From an uncultured Caryophanales bacterium (lineage in GTDB: Bacteria > Bacillota_I > Bacilli_A > RF39 > UBA660): a stretch of 64,000 bases of DNA. Location of the stretch: contig CANOBK010000002.1 of NCBI GenBank assembly GCA_947564265.1, positions 1 through 64,000 on the forward strand, given 5' to 3'. A model generated the notes under the pieces. That model made no database searches. It was not told where the DNA came from and saw only the letters and a program-made list of their open reading frames with translations. This document shows, one piece after another, positions 51,452 to 59,176 of this stretch (the first letter of the stretch is position 1; each line of letters begins with the position of its first letter). Position numbers and translations under genes: made by a program.

Positions 51452-51616
51452 TTATTCACTATCCTTAATACTAGCAGTAAAAAACGCTGAAAATAAAATT
51501 ATCCACCAGTGATTAAATGAAATTGACAAGATTGTGAAGCAAATCATAGAAATACTATTTCTAATTACGCATAATCTATTAAGTGTTTTATTGTATTCAT
51601 AAACTTCTTTGTTCAT
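51452..51616 (-). CDS. 54-residue membrane protein
   Basis: MNKEVYEYNKTLNRLCVIRN then one or two hydrophobic stretches with a WW pair; SD GAGAGGTG before ATG; stop TAA at 51452. Unknown role. Confidence 0.5.
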   Translation of the reverse strand: MNKEVYEYNKTLNRLCVIRNSISMICFTILSISFNHWWIILFSAFFTASIKDSE

Positions 51617-51618
51617 AT

Positions 51619-52017
51619 CTACACCTCTCTAATCTCTATTTGATATATATAAGCCATAAGCTTTTTCTTAATCTTATATACTTCTGTACGATAACCCTTT
51701 GTGTCCTCTACTACTTCTTTGCCATTTTCTTTGTAAACGAAATCTGCTATGTAGCTCATTGGTCTATACCTTTTTCTACCTAAATTAAAAGCAGGTACCA
51801 AAGTATATGGTACTTGTCTTTTTAAATCTGTTATGATCCCATTCTTTTGTAACAAAAGTAGTTCTTGATATCTATTAGCCTCTTTCTTAGAATCAAATTC
51901 TATTCCGTCTACTACTGTTTTTTTATTTTTATATTTAGATGTCTTTATTGTACCTTTGCAAGTCTGTTCTTCAGGACATGTCTTGCAAAGACCGTTCATG
52001 CACCTTTTTGAATACAT
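51619..52017 (-). CDS. DUF1064-type phage nuclease-like protein
   Basis: 132 residues. After a Cys-rich start (CMNGLCKTCPEEQTC) it shows TVVDGIEFDSKKEANRYQELLLLQKNG, ILVPAFNL-like text and YIADFVYKENGKEVVEDTKGY. This is the DUF1064 fold, related to restriction-like nucleases, with a likely D-E-K active site in FDSKKE and ADF...VEDTKG. First gene of the late operon. Confidence 0.75.
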   Translation of the reverse strand: MYSKRCMNGLCKTCPEEQTCKGTIKTSKYKNKKTVVDGIEFDSKKEANRYQELLLLQKNGIITDLKRQVPYTLVPAFNLGRKRYRPMSYIADFVYKENGKEVVEDTKGYRTEVYKIKKKLMAYIYQIEIREV

Positions 52018-52041
52018 TTTATCAACCTCTTTTTATGCAAC

Positions 52042-52065
52042 TAAAAAAGCCGATATTTTTATCGA
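52042..52065 (-). terminator. Terminator at the 3' end of the leader RNA
   Basis: Minus arms GTCGATA and TATCGGC (one G-U), loop AAAA, then TTTTTT. It lies between the late promoter and the late genes, so it may be overcome by antitermination. Confidence 0.7.
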
Positions 52066-52356
52066 CTTAGCAACTATCGGAATTACCGACGTTAGGACTC
52101 ATTCTACTCTTGGTAGATGAGTATATATCTATTATAGATACTGTACTAAAGATATATAGAAAACAGTTAACTTTTTATTTCTAATTCAAAGTTACATTAC
52201 CGCATAAACCTTTGCTTCATAACATCACTATTCGTAAAACTACAATATCTATTTGCTATCCTTCGCTTTAAAACAGTTTTATATCTTTAGTACACTACCT
52301 ATAAAGGCAGTGCTATATGTGTACAGCTTCATGAAATAACTTATAATTATTCCATT
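52042..52356 (-). ncRNA. Structured leader RNA of the phage late operon
   Basis: No gene fits 52018-52400. On minus the region folds strongly: a perfect 15-bp pairing between 52280-52294 and 52142-52156 closes the middle. A hairpin at 52293-52312 has one G-U that is A-C on plus. A hairpin at 52097-52122 has 10 pairs and one bulged base, a TCGG/CCGA hairpin lies at 52075-52087, and the terminator closes the 3' end. CCGATA at 52073-52078 could instead pair with the terminator's TATCGG, giving two alternative shapes. I recognise no known RNA family. Confidence 0.6.
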
Positions 52357-52360
52357 GTAC

Positions 52361-52380
52361 TAATTATATACCCTAGGGGG
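52361..52380 (-). promoter_or_regulatory. Candidate late promoter with CCCTAGGG palindrome
   Basis: Minus -10 TATAAT (52363-52368) is preceded two bases earlier by the perfect palindrome CCCTAGGG (52371-52378), in a G/C tract unusual for this AT-rich DNA. There is no -35 match, as expected for a promoter needing an activator such as the adjacent ArpU/RinA-like protein. Confidence 0.55.
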
Positions 52381-52400
52381 TGTAATAAAAGTGTAATCTT

Positions 52401-52808
52401 TTATTTTTGAAACATTTTTCTAGTAAGTTGTTTTATTCTGTCTGGACTGTAGTTCATCTTTTCTGCAGTACCTCTAACAGATAATCCAAGTATATATCTA
52501 TTTCTAAATATCTGCTTTTCTGTGCTATCCATTGTTGCCATTATCTTATCTGTGTTTTCTAATGACTTTTCTATCAATTCATATTCGCCCTCTAGTGCTT
52601 TTACTTCGTTATCCAACTTTTCTATCTTTCCAAATGTTCTAGCATTTCTATCATCCACGGTAGGGCATTGAATCTTTAGTTCTGAGTATGTTGTAGCATG
52701 AACCCCTAATTCTTTTTGAATGATATATTTGATTCTTTCCTTTTTACTTGATATTAGCTCTTCTAAAATTCTTTTATCTTCTAGATCTGTTTTTAATTGC
52801 TTGTACAA
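52401..52808 (-). CDS. ArpU/RinA-like late transcription activator
   Basis: 135 residues if it starts at TTG 52808, which has a perfect AGGAGG nine bases upstream; ATGs at 52850 and 52844 have no SD. The N-terminal 100 residues are helical and charged (LEDKRILEELISSKKERIKYI, LDNEVKALEGEYELIEKSLE). The C-terminal QIFRNRYILGLSVRGTAEKMNYSPDRIKQLTRKMF is a sigma-region-4-like HTH. Proteins of this type turn on late genes in Gram-positive phages. It sits just upstream of the late promoter. Confidence 0.7.
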   Translation of the reverse strand: MYKQLKTDLEDKRILEELISSKKERIKYIIQKELGVHATTYSELKIQCPTVDDRNARTFGKIEKLDNEVKALEGEYELIEKSLENTDKIMATMDSTEKQIFRNRYILGLSVRGTAEKMNYSPDRIKQLTRKMFQK

Positions 52809-52877
52809 TTTACCAATCCTCCTCTTCTTCAAAAAATATTTCATCTTCATATATGAATGTGTATATACTAATCATTC

Positions 52878-53207
52878 TTAATAACTATCTCTAATTCTAA
52901 ATAAAACATTATATTCAGCTTTTGAGTATAAATTATTTATATTGCAACTCAGTTTTTCAACACTCTCTACTCGCCATTCTTGCCCATGATCATAGCTCTG
53001 ATTACACATCATTTGAGCTATTTCTTTTACAATGTTTTCTGATTCTTCTTCTGATGTAATATTATATAGTTCAAAATTATAACCGAAATCTTCGTCTAGT
53101 CTTTCATAATATACTTGAATATCTTTTTCATTATTTTTCTCAACAATTAATCTTAACTTTGTTGGAATAACTTCTCCCGCTGGTATATAAAATCCTATAT
53201 TATTCAT
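52878..53207 (-). CDS. Unknown small phage protein
   Basis: 109 residues, SD AAGGTAAG. Beta/alpha text (MNNIGFYIPAGEVIPTKLRLIVEKNN, QVYYERLDEDFGYNF). No family recognised; cytoplasmic. Confidence 0.5.
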   Translation of the reverse strand: MNNIGFYIPAGEVIPTKLRLIVEKNNEKDIQVYYERLDEDFGYNFELYNITSEEESENIVKEIAQMMCNQSYDHGQEWRVESVEKLSCNINNLYSKAEYNVLFRIRDSY

Positions 53208-53209
53208 TT

Positions 53210-53416
53210 CTACTTACCTTCTTTCTTAGCCTCTTTTAAAGTCGAATTAGATTTTATGTATTGCCTAAACTCATATATAAGTTCTCTTGTTTCACGAACT
53301 ATACTTTCATTTATTCTTAATAGTGTATCTATTATTTCATTTTTATCTTTTAATGAATCATTTAATAATTGAATATATTTTTCTTCTAACTTTTTCATAT
53401 ATTTACTTACTTTCAT
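53210..53416 (-). CDS. Unknown small phage protein
   Basis: 68 residues, fully helical and charged (MKKLEEKYIQLLNDSLKDKNEIIDTL, RELIYEFRQYIKS). May form a coiled coil. It overlaps its upstream neighbour by four bases. Confidence 0.5.
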   Translation of the reverse strand: MKVSKYMKKLEEKYIQLLNDSLKDKNEIIDTLLRINESIVRETRELIYEFRQYIKSNSTLKEAKKEGK

Positions 53417-53619
53417 TCTTCCACCTTACTTACGTATGTAGTTTCTAAAGATACTATGTTTTCATCATCGTTTAAATAATCTGTAAAACTAATTATTTCT
53501 ATTTCCTCTATAGTATTTTCAATAAATTCGAAATTTGAACTCAACACATTTATTTTTATCTTTACTTGTGTATCTTGATCATATTTTGATAATTTATCTT
53601 TTAGTTCTTTAATTGTCAT
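53413..53619 (-). CDS. Unknown small phage protein
   Basis: 68 residues. MTIKELKDKLSKYDQDTQVKI resembles small phage proteins of the same length; the rest is beta-rich (EEIEIISFTDYL). Function unknown. Confidence 0.5.
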   Translation of the reverse strand: MTIKELKDKLSKYDQDTQVKIKINVLSSNFEFIENTIEEIEIISFTDYLNDDENIVSLETTYVSKVEE

Positions 53620-53821
53620 TCTTCACCTTTCCCATCTTTTCATCATAATCAATAAATGAATCGTCCTCAAGATATTCCATTTTATAATGTAATAATTTAT
53701 AAAGTTCTACTACTTCATCAAAATTCATATTTTCTTTTATAAATTTATATAGTTCTTTTGCATTTATATTTTTATCAATTGAAAAAGTCAGTGATTCTTT
53801 TTTAATTTCCATTATTATCAT
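53609..53821 (-). CDS. Unknown small phage protein
   Basis: 70 residues; ATG 53821 or ATG 53812 may start it. SLTFSIDKNINAKELYKFIKENMNFDEVVELYKLL suggests a small helical domain. Overlaps its neighbours by 11 and 20 bases. Confidence 0.45.
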   Translation of the reverse strand: MIIMEIKKESLTFSIDKNINAKELYKFIKENMNFDEVVELYKLLHYKMEYLEDDSFIDYDEKMGKVKNDN

Positions 53822-54038
53822 CTACCTCTTCAACGATTCCATCTTTTTTCATCATATTTAAAATTTTAATTCCATGTGGGTATTCTCCATTTACAAATTC
53901 AATTTTTCTGCTATGCTTCCAAACATTAAAATGGTGTTGGCAATTTTTATCACTATGACTAAAATGTCCAGAATCTTCATATTCAAAAGGATATTTTTCT
54001 AGTTCTTTTAAATCTACATTATCTTTTATCTTTAACAT
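53802..54038 (-). CDS. Unknown small phage protein, His/Cys-containing
   Basis: 78 residues. SGHFSHSDKNCQHHFNVWKHSRKIEF has clustered His and one Cys that could hold a metal. SD GAGGTAGAGG upstream. No family recognised. Confidence 0.5.
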   Translation of the reverse strand: MLKIKDNVDLKELEKYPFEYEDSGHFSHSDKNCQHHFNVWKHSRKIEFVNGEYPHGIKILNMMKKDGIVEEVDDNNGN

Positions 54039-54050
54039 ATTTCCTCTACC

Positions 54051-54416
54051 TCATTCTTGCTCCTGTAATGCGTATATGATTCCATTTATAAGCTGTGTAA
54101 CTCTCTCAACACTATCGTCTATACGATTATTGAATAGTTTTTCAGCTATATAAGCGACATCTTTAGGACTATCTGTTTTAAAGCCAAAACTTCCTATACT
54201 CATAATACTTACGAATAGATCTGTAATTCTTAGTCCTCGTTGGTAACAGCCCTCGCCAGTACAACCATAGGTAAACAATATGTCATAGTGTGTAGAATCA
54301 CCATCAGTCCAGCCAATAAAAGTACTAAAACCTCGTTTTAAATTACCAGCTATTACTCTATAAGTTCCCATATCATTTATAACCTCGTTATAATTATTTA
54401 TCATGTATTGATTCAT
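54051..54416 (-). CDS. Unknown phage protein
   Basis: 121 residues. FSTFIGWTDGDSTHYDILFTYGCTGEGCYQRG is a striking Gly/Cys-rich stretch; the end is helical. No membrane segment. Family unknown. Confidence 0.5.
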   Translation of the reverse strand: MNQYMINNYNEVINDMGTYRVIAGNLKRGFSTFIGWTDGDSTHYDILFTYGCTGEGCYQRGLRITDLFVSIMSIGSFGFKTDSPKDVAYIAEKLFNNRIDDSVERVTQLINGIIYALQEQE

Positions 54417-54645
54417 TGTCTGATTCCCCCTTATTACAATTTTCTTTATATTCTTGAGCTATTTTCACGATGTCTTTCCAACTCATAACTACGATATCTT
54501 CGTCTGGAAATTTAATAATAGGGGAATACCTCATTGTAGTCATAAGTTCATAAGTGAGATCCTCGCCAGATTCTGATTGTTCTGTAGCGGTACCCACATA
54601 ATTTGACATTATTAATTTATTATCTTCTTTTCTAATTAACTCCAT
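54394..54645 (-). CDS. Unknown small phage protein
   Basis: 83 residues, acidic in the middle (TEQSESGEDLTYELMTTMRY, FPDEDIVVMSWKDIVKIAQEY). Overlaps the next gene by 23 bases. Unknown function. Confidence 0.45.
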   Translation of the reverse strand: MELIRKEDNKLIMSNYVGTATEQSESGEDLTYELMTTMRYSPIIKFPDEDIVVMSWKDIVKIAQEYKENCNKGESDNESIHDK

Positions 54646-54648
54646 GAT

Positions 54649-54945
54649 TCACGCCTCCTTATTTTCATTTTTATATTTGTTTAGCCTTTTCAATATTGCT
54701 TTAGTGATAATGTCATCGCATGAATGCTTATAGTATTTTTCGTTATCAATTTCAACTACATTATTTTCTACAAGATAAGTACAAAATTCTATTGCCTCTT
54801 CGATTACTTCTTCTCTTTGTTTTAATTCATTCTCATAAAAATCAATTATTTCTTCTATTTCTTGTAAATCTTTATGATTAAATAAAAAGGCCACTTTGCT
54901 TTTAAAATTATCTAAAAATATACTCTTTCGATTAATCTCAGTCAT
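54649..54945 (-). CDS. Unknown helical phage protein
   Basis: 98 residues, helical and acidic (KSKVAFLFNHKDLQEIEEIIDF, QREEVIEEAIEFCTYLVEN). Likely a small coiled coil; no family recognised. Confidence 0.45.
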   Translation of the reverse strand: MTEINRKSIFLDNFKSKVAFLFNHKDLQEIEEIIDFYENELKQREEVIEEAIEFCTYLVENNVVEIDNEKYYKHSCDDIITKAILKRLNKYKNENKEA

Positions 54946-55198
54946 AATTATTATTCTTTATCCTTTCTAATAAATCCTCATAGCCATATATTCTTGCATT
55001 TAAGACAGGAATTCGATGACTTCCAGTTCCCTCTAATTTTTCTAATGTGTTCTTACATTCTTTTATTTTATCTTCTATATATTTGATCAGTTTTTGTTTT
55101 TCTTGGTATAAATCATTTCTTTCTGTGAAAAATTTGTCACTTTCTTTTGCTTGTTCTTCTAAACTGTCTATCCATTTTATTAAATCTAATTTATTCAT
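54938..55198 (-). CDS. Unknown coiled-coil phage protein
   Basis: 86 residues with SD GAGGTATAG. One long helix (LYQEKQKLIKYIEDKIKECKN) then GTGSHRIPVLNARIYGYEDLLERI. Overlaps its downstream neighbour by eight bases. Unknown function. Confidence 0.5.
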   Translation of the reverse strand: MNKLDLIKWIDSLEEQAKESDKFFTERNDLYQEKQKLIKYIEDKIKECKNTLEKLEGTGSHRIPVLNARIYGYEDLLERIKNNNYD

Positions 55199-55207
55199 AT
55201 CTATACC

Positions 55208-55471
55208 TCAACAACATTTGTTTTCTAAAAAGAATTTATCAAATTCTTCTTGATTTTCTATTTCTAATATCTTTTTAGTTTTATAATTTATCGGCATTGC
55301 AGTATCAGTTTCTAAATCTAAGATTGCTAATCCATCTCCTGGAAATATTACAAAACAATACTTTTCTGTATCTAAGTTTCTTCTACTTAATAAATTTAAC
55401 TTTTCATTCAATTCATCCATTTTAGAGTCTATTTTACATAACTCTTTATATAACCTATCTTTGTTCTTCAT
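55208..55471 (-). CDS. Unknown phage protein
   Basis: 87 residues from ATG 55471 with SD GATGAGGTAT; the longer frame runs into the upstream gene. A helix (RLYKELCKIDSKMDELNEKLNLL) is followed by strands (YCFVIFPGDGLAILDLETDTAMPI). Two Cys end the protein. Unknown. Confidence 0.45.
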   Translation of the reverse strand: MKNKDRLYKELCKIDSKMDELNEKLNLLSRRNLDTEKYCFVIFPGDGLAILDLETDTAMPINYKTKKILEIENQEEFDKFFLENKCC

Positions 55472-55706
55472 TAGATACCTCATCTTCCATATAATCAAAA
55501 ATAGTTCTTTGATTCTTGTTTTCCTTTCCTATATTATCCCAACAATTTATTAATTTTTGTCTGATAGTATGTGTGTCATATTGTAGATTGTTAGATACTA
55601 TTTCTATAAATTTGTTCATAGTATTCATATCCAACTCATGATTGTATATTCTCTTAGGTAGTAGTGCATAAATTAGTAATTCTGTTAATCTCTCTTCTTT
55701 ATTCAT
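55455..55706 (-). CDS. Unknown small phage protein
   Basis: 83 residues from ATG 55706 with SD AGAGGTGTC. ELDMNTMNKFIEIVSNNLQYDTHTIRQKLINCW suggests a small helical regulator. Overlaps YopX by eight bases. Confidence 0.45.
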   Translation of the reverse strand: MNKEERLTELLIYALLPKRIYNHELDMNTMNKFIEIVSNNLQYDTHTIRQKLINCWDNIGKENKNQRTIFDYMEDEVSNEEQR

Positions 55707-56163
55707 CAGACACCTCTTTCTTATCAAATATGGTGCCTATTTTTTGTATTCTATCTTCCCAATATTTTAATCCTGCATAGCTACTACTTCCTTTTTGTTT
55801 TCCCTTCAAACTATTATCTTGCCAAACTACTGTATAAGTAATATTAGGATCCCCATGATGGTACATATCTCCTTCAAATAACCTCAATTTGTTTTTTAAA
55901 ATAGTACCTTGACCTACTGTTTGAGGAATTACTTTACCTAATTGAATACCATTCTCCATATTCCAGTCTGCCTGTCTATCAATAAATATATAATGTTCTA
56001 TATTGTCTTCTGGTTCTTCTTCTTTAAAACAGTAATTTATTTTTCTATGTTTATGATATCCGCCATATAACCACATTCCTTTAATAATTTTTCCATCTAA
56101 TTCTATTTCTTCATTTCCATTTGGATCTTCATTGAATCCTCTAAAAAGTATTTCTCTATTCAT
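55699..56163 (-). CDS. YopX-family phage protein
   Basis: 154 residues. It has the YopX start MNREILFRGFNED, WMLYGGYHK-type GMWLYGGYHKHRK, and LRLFEGDMYHHGDPNITYTVVWQDN. The family is common in phages of low-GC Gram-positives and its role is unknown. Confidence 0.8.
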   Translation of the reverse strand: MNREILFRGFNEDPNGNEEIELDGKIIKGMWLYGGYHKHRKINYCFKEEEPEDNIEHYIFIDRQADWNMENGIQLGKVIPQTVGQGTILKNKLRLFEGDMYHHGDPNITYTVVWQDNSLKGKQKGSSSYAGLKYWEDRIQKIGTIFDKKEVSDE

Positions 56164-56177
56164 CTCTTATTCACTTC

Positions 56178-57599
56178 CTATCCTTTCAATATTTTTCTTT
56201 CCCATAAATCAAGAAATTTGTCTTGTTCTGCAGTTGTTGATTGATTATTTTTTGTTCTTTTTTGAACAACTTCGTTATTTCTTACTTCTACAGTTACTAA
56301 AGAATGTTCTCTGTCCGATACTAGTCTCATAAAGTAAATATCACAAGACCCTTTAGCAATCCTCTCTGAATATGTCCTTACACAGTTATGTTGTTGTTTC
56401 GACTCATCTTCTAAAGATTCTATTGAATCAGCTGGAAAAATTATATATTTGCTGTTATTAAAAGTATATTTAGATAATTCATTACCTCTATTTTTTATAG
56501 CCTCACAAATAAGATTATCTTTAACAATTTCATATTCTTTTTCAATTTTGTCATGAGCTTCTTTAATATTTTTAGGATAAATATATTTAGGATTTTTCAT
56601 ATCAAATTTCATTGTTTTAATCATTGTTAAATAATCATTATATTCCACACAATTCTCACTATTTAAATCTGTTAACTCAAATGCTTTTTTAAAGTTAATA
56701 AGTGAGGAAAGATTTTTAAAATTATCTAATTTACTAATCATTCTTATAAGATTTATATTTTTTTCCTTTAAAACAGATAATACTTCTAATTCATTAAGAC
56801 TTAAATTATACTTTCTAATAAATGGAATGTAGTCTTTACTAAGTCCTAAAAACCTTTCTTCAAAAGTATTCTTAAATAAAAATGTTTTAGGATTTAAGGC
56901 TAATCTGTAGAGTTTCAACTTAGTTAAAAATTCTATGCTTTGGTTATAATTCTTTAACAAATATGTTAAATTGCAATAATCAACATGCTTCACTAATTCC
57001 CATAGCTGACTATATTTATAATCCGAATCATTTTTAAGTAGTTTTTTTAAGTTATATGGGTAATATATAAATTCATCGTAATAAGCTATAGGTGAATAGT
57101 AAGAGTTTGTATATTTCCAATTACTATTAAAATTTTCTCTATAGCTTATCCAATATCCGCTAGTAGTTCCTACAGTATTATCATTCATAATTTGAAACAT
57201 ACACGAAAAATATTTATCATATATATTTCTTCCCCATTCAAAACAATAATAATTTATATATCCATTATGATAGTGACTTTCTAATTGGAATATTCTTTCA
57301 ATATAGTAGTTATCTACTTTATCAAATATTGCTAACTGATCTTTGAATGTATAGTCTTTAAGCCTATCTGATTTAACTAGATAAGTATTTTTGCAATTTG
57401 GACACTTGCATTCTTCATTAACTTTCTTATCAGAATGGAATATATGTTTACAATTAGTGCATATATATTCATTTTTCTTTTTGATTATCAAATTGTGATG
57501 TACTCTCTGTTTATCAACAAATTTAATCCATTTAGAAGGAATCTTAAGTTTATCATCTATTAATTTAAATAATTCTCTTTCTTTCTTCTTAATATACAT
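56178..57599 (-). CDS. PcfJ-domain protein
   Basis: 473 residues. Near the start a zinc ribbon is visible (ICTNCKHIF then CKCPNCKNTY). The C-terminal 100 residues hold the PcfJ signature: ESKQQHNCVRTYSERIAKGSCDIYFMRL, then HSLVTVEVRNN and TKNNQSTTAEQDKFLDLW. PcfJ and PcfK are best known from the conjugative plasmid pCF10. Here the pair is phage-borne and in order K-J. Confidence 0.78.
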   Translation of the reverse strand: MYIKKKERELFKLIDDKLKIPSKWIKFVDKQRVHHNLIIKKKNEYICTNCKHIFHSDKKVNEECKCPNCKNTYLVKSDRLKDYTFKDQLAIFDKVDNYYIERIFQLESHYHNGYINYYCFEWGRNIYDKYFSCMFQIMNDNTVGTTSGYWISYRENFNSNWKYTNSYYSPIAYYDEFIYYPYNLKKLLKNDSDYKYSQLWELVKHVDYCNLTYLLKNYNQSIEFLTKLKLYRLALNPKTFLFKNTFEERFLGLSKDYIPFIRKYNLSLNELEVLSVLKEKNINLIRMISKLDNFKNLSSLINFKKAFELTDLNSENCVEYNDYLTMIKTMKFDMKNPKYIYPKNIKEAHDKIEKEYEIVKDNLICEAIKNRGNELSKYTFNNSKYIIFPADSIESLEDESKQQHNCVRTYSERIAKGSCDIYFMRLVSDREHSLVTVEVRNNEVVQKRTKNNQSTTAEQDKFLDLWERKILKG

Positions 57600-57601
57600 G
57601 C

Positions 57602-58000
57602 CTACATAAAATCAAATAAAGTTAATTGTCCTTCTGGATTCCAATTCTTTTCTGCTTTCTTTTTTGTCTTTGACACTTTAACATTATCTTTCTCCTTCTC
57701 CTTGATGTTTTCTGCCTTTTTTGGTGGTTTTTCTTTTGAAATATTTAGATTTTCATTCGTTTCATCCCAATAATGAATTGCCCATCCATAAACTACTTCA
57801 TCCTCTATCATTGCTACACCGTTTTTTGCCTCTTTGTGTGCGCAATCTTTAATAAATTTAATCATTTGCTTTAACGATTTTTCTTCATTTAGATATTTGT
57901 CACTCATATCTTGCCTAGATAACAAGTAATCAACTATTTTTAACAGTGCTTTATCTTTAACTTCTGAAGATAAAACTTTTATTCTTTCTAATCCATCCAT
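57602..58000 (-). CDS. PcfK-like protein
   Basis: 132 residues: KQMIKFIKDCAHKEAKNGVAMIEDEVVYGWAIHYWDETNEN is the PcfK core, followed by a Lys/Glu tail ending EGQLTLFDFM. The last residues resemble a QLxLFDF clamp-binding peptide, so it could bind the DNA polymerase sliding clamp. It ends two bases before PcfJ starts. Confidence 0.75.
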   Translation of the reverse strand: MDGLERIKVLSSEVKDKALLKIVDYLLSRQDMSDKYLNEEKSLKQMIKFIKDCAHKEAKNGVAMIEDEVVYGWAIHYWDETNENLNISKEKPPKKAENIKEKEKDNVKVSKTKKKAEKNWNPEGQLTLFDFM

Positions 58001-58001
58001 T

Positions 58002-58172
58002 TTAATTTACTATACTTAAGTACCAAGATAGGAATTCTCCTTGAGAATCAAACCTATCTTTATACCTAATTAATCCTTTCCTATATTCTTTTCTTTCATT
58101 GAAATTGCATTGTAAGTAATGATTTCTAAATATATGTAAGTCATCATTTAGCCATTTCTTTGTTAGTTCCAT
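58002..58172 (-). CDS. Unknown small phage protein
   Basis: 56 residues from ATG 58172 (SD GAGG six bases upstream; GTG 58184 less likely). Rich in basic and aromatic residues (DLHIFRNHYLQCNFNERKEYRKG). Unknown role. Confidence 0.45.
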   Translation of the reverse strand: MELTKKWLNDDLHIFRNHYLQCNFNERKEYRKGLIRYKDRFDSQGEFLSWYLSIVN

Positions 58173-58506
58173 ATAATTCCTCACTAGTTCGTCTTAATAA
58201 GAATCTATCTGCTTCATGTAAGTAATCGTCATATACTTTTAATTGTTTACTAAAGACTTCAATTCTAGATACAATATCATTTCGGGAATGTTGAACTTCT
58301 AATATTTCTTCAATAAGTTGTTCTCTATTTAATGTAGATAATTTTTTAGTTAAGCGATATCCCTTAGTTTGACTATTATAGATGATTGGCTTTTTCAATT
58401 TTAAATTACTGATCTTATCTCGTATTACTCTATCTTTCATACCTGTTTTAGCTACTAATTCTTTTCTAGTAGTAAAAGTATCAGTGTTTAGATAATTTTC
58501 TATCAA
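58144..58506 (-). CDS. Small winged-helix phage protein
   Basis: 120 residues. RKELVAKTGMKDRVIRDKISNLKLKKPII with TKGYRL is a winged HTH; the C-terminal part is a coiled coil (REQLIEEILEVQHSRNDIVSRIEVF). Probably binds DNA; target unknown. Confidence 0.6.
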   Translation of the reverse strand: MIENYLNTDTFTTRKELVAKTGMKDRVIRDKISNLKLKKPIIYNSQTKGYRLTKKLSTLNREQLIEEILEVQHSRNDIVSRIEVFSKQLKVYDDYLHEADRFLLRRTSEELYGTNKEMAK

Positions 58507-58509
58507 TCA

Positions 58510-58863
58510 TTACACCTCTTTTCTTCTTATCATTAATTCAATTTTAAATTTATCTCTTTGATTTCTGTAAGGTACTCCTTTGTATGTATCAAGTTCATAA
58601 ACATATCCATCTAATAAAAACTGTGATGGTTCTAGATCTTCCATAATTACTAATCCATTAATTACTGAATACACAAGTTTTATCTTTCCATAAACTAATT
58701 CAAATTCTTTTGAAGTATAGAGATTTTTAGAATATACTCCATTAGGGAGTGTGCGAAGTTCTTCTTTATCTAGGTTAAAAATCAAATCTTTATAGGCTCT
58801 TGGGCAATATTTTCTTAAACTTCTAGACTTTCTTATAAAATCATTTTCGTCTCTAAATTTCAT
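58510..58863 (-). CDS. Unknown phage protein
   Basis: 117 residues, beta-rich (FELVYGKIKLVYSVINGLVIMEDLEP, GYVYELDTYKGVPYRNQRDKFKIEL). It resembles no family I know. The genes around it are replication and recombination genes. Confidence 0.5.
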   Translation of the reverse strand: MKFRDENDFIRKSRSLRKYCPRAYKDLIFNLDKEELRTLPNGVYSKNLYTSKEFELVYGKIKLVYSVINGLVIMEDLEPSQFLLDGYVYELDTYKGVPYRNQRDKFKIELMIRRKEV

Positions 58864-59176
58864 TTCTAAAGTTATTCCTTAAATCTTCATTACATTGTCT
58901 ATAAACTACTCTGCAAAATTCATGTAATGTCATTAAAATTCTGTATTTGTGATAAGCCCAATTGTATAAATCTGTTTTTGAAATTGAATATTGTTTACCT
59001 AGTTTACTAGCATTAAATGCTATTTCATTCCAGCGGTCAGACTGAATCATGCACATTTTAGCTAGTTCATAAGCAGTTTGCCCATCTTCTGAAGAAAGAC
59101 CCTCATAATTATCTAGAATGATTTGATACTGTTCTAAATCTTCTTTAAATAATCCTAATTCTTCGATTTTATTCAA
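58853..59176 (-). CDS. Unknown helical phage protein
   Basis: 107 residues, helical with several aromatic residues (QTAYELAKMCMIQSDRWNEIAFNASKL, LYNWAYHKYRILMTLHEFCR). Overlaps the MBL gene by eight bases and the next by 11. Unknown function. Confidence 0.5.
   Translation of the reverse strand: MNKIEELGLFKEDLEQYQIILDNYEGLSSEDGQTAYELAKMCMIQSDRWNEIAFNASKLGKQYSISKTDLYNWAYHKYRILMTLHEFCRVVYRQCNEDLRNNFRNEI

Noticed and set aside
52042..52400. Group I intron
   Set aside because: No interrupted gene surrounds it and no splice-site or P7-like core could be identified; a leader RNA fits better.
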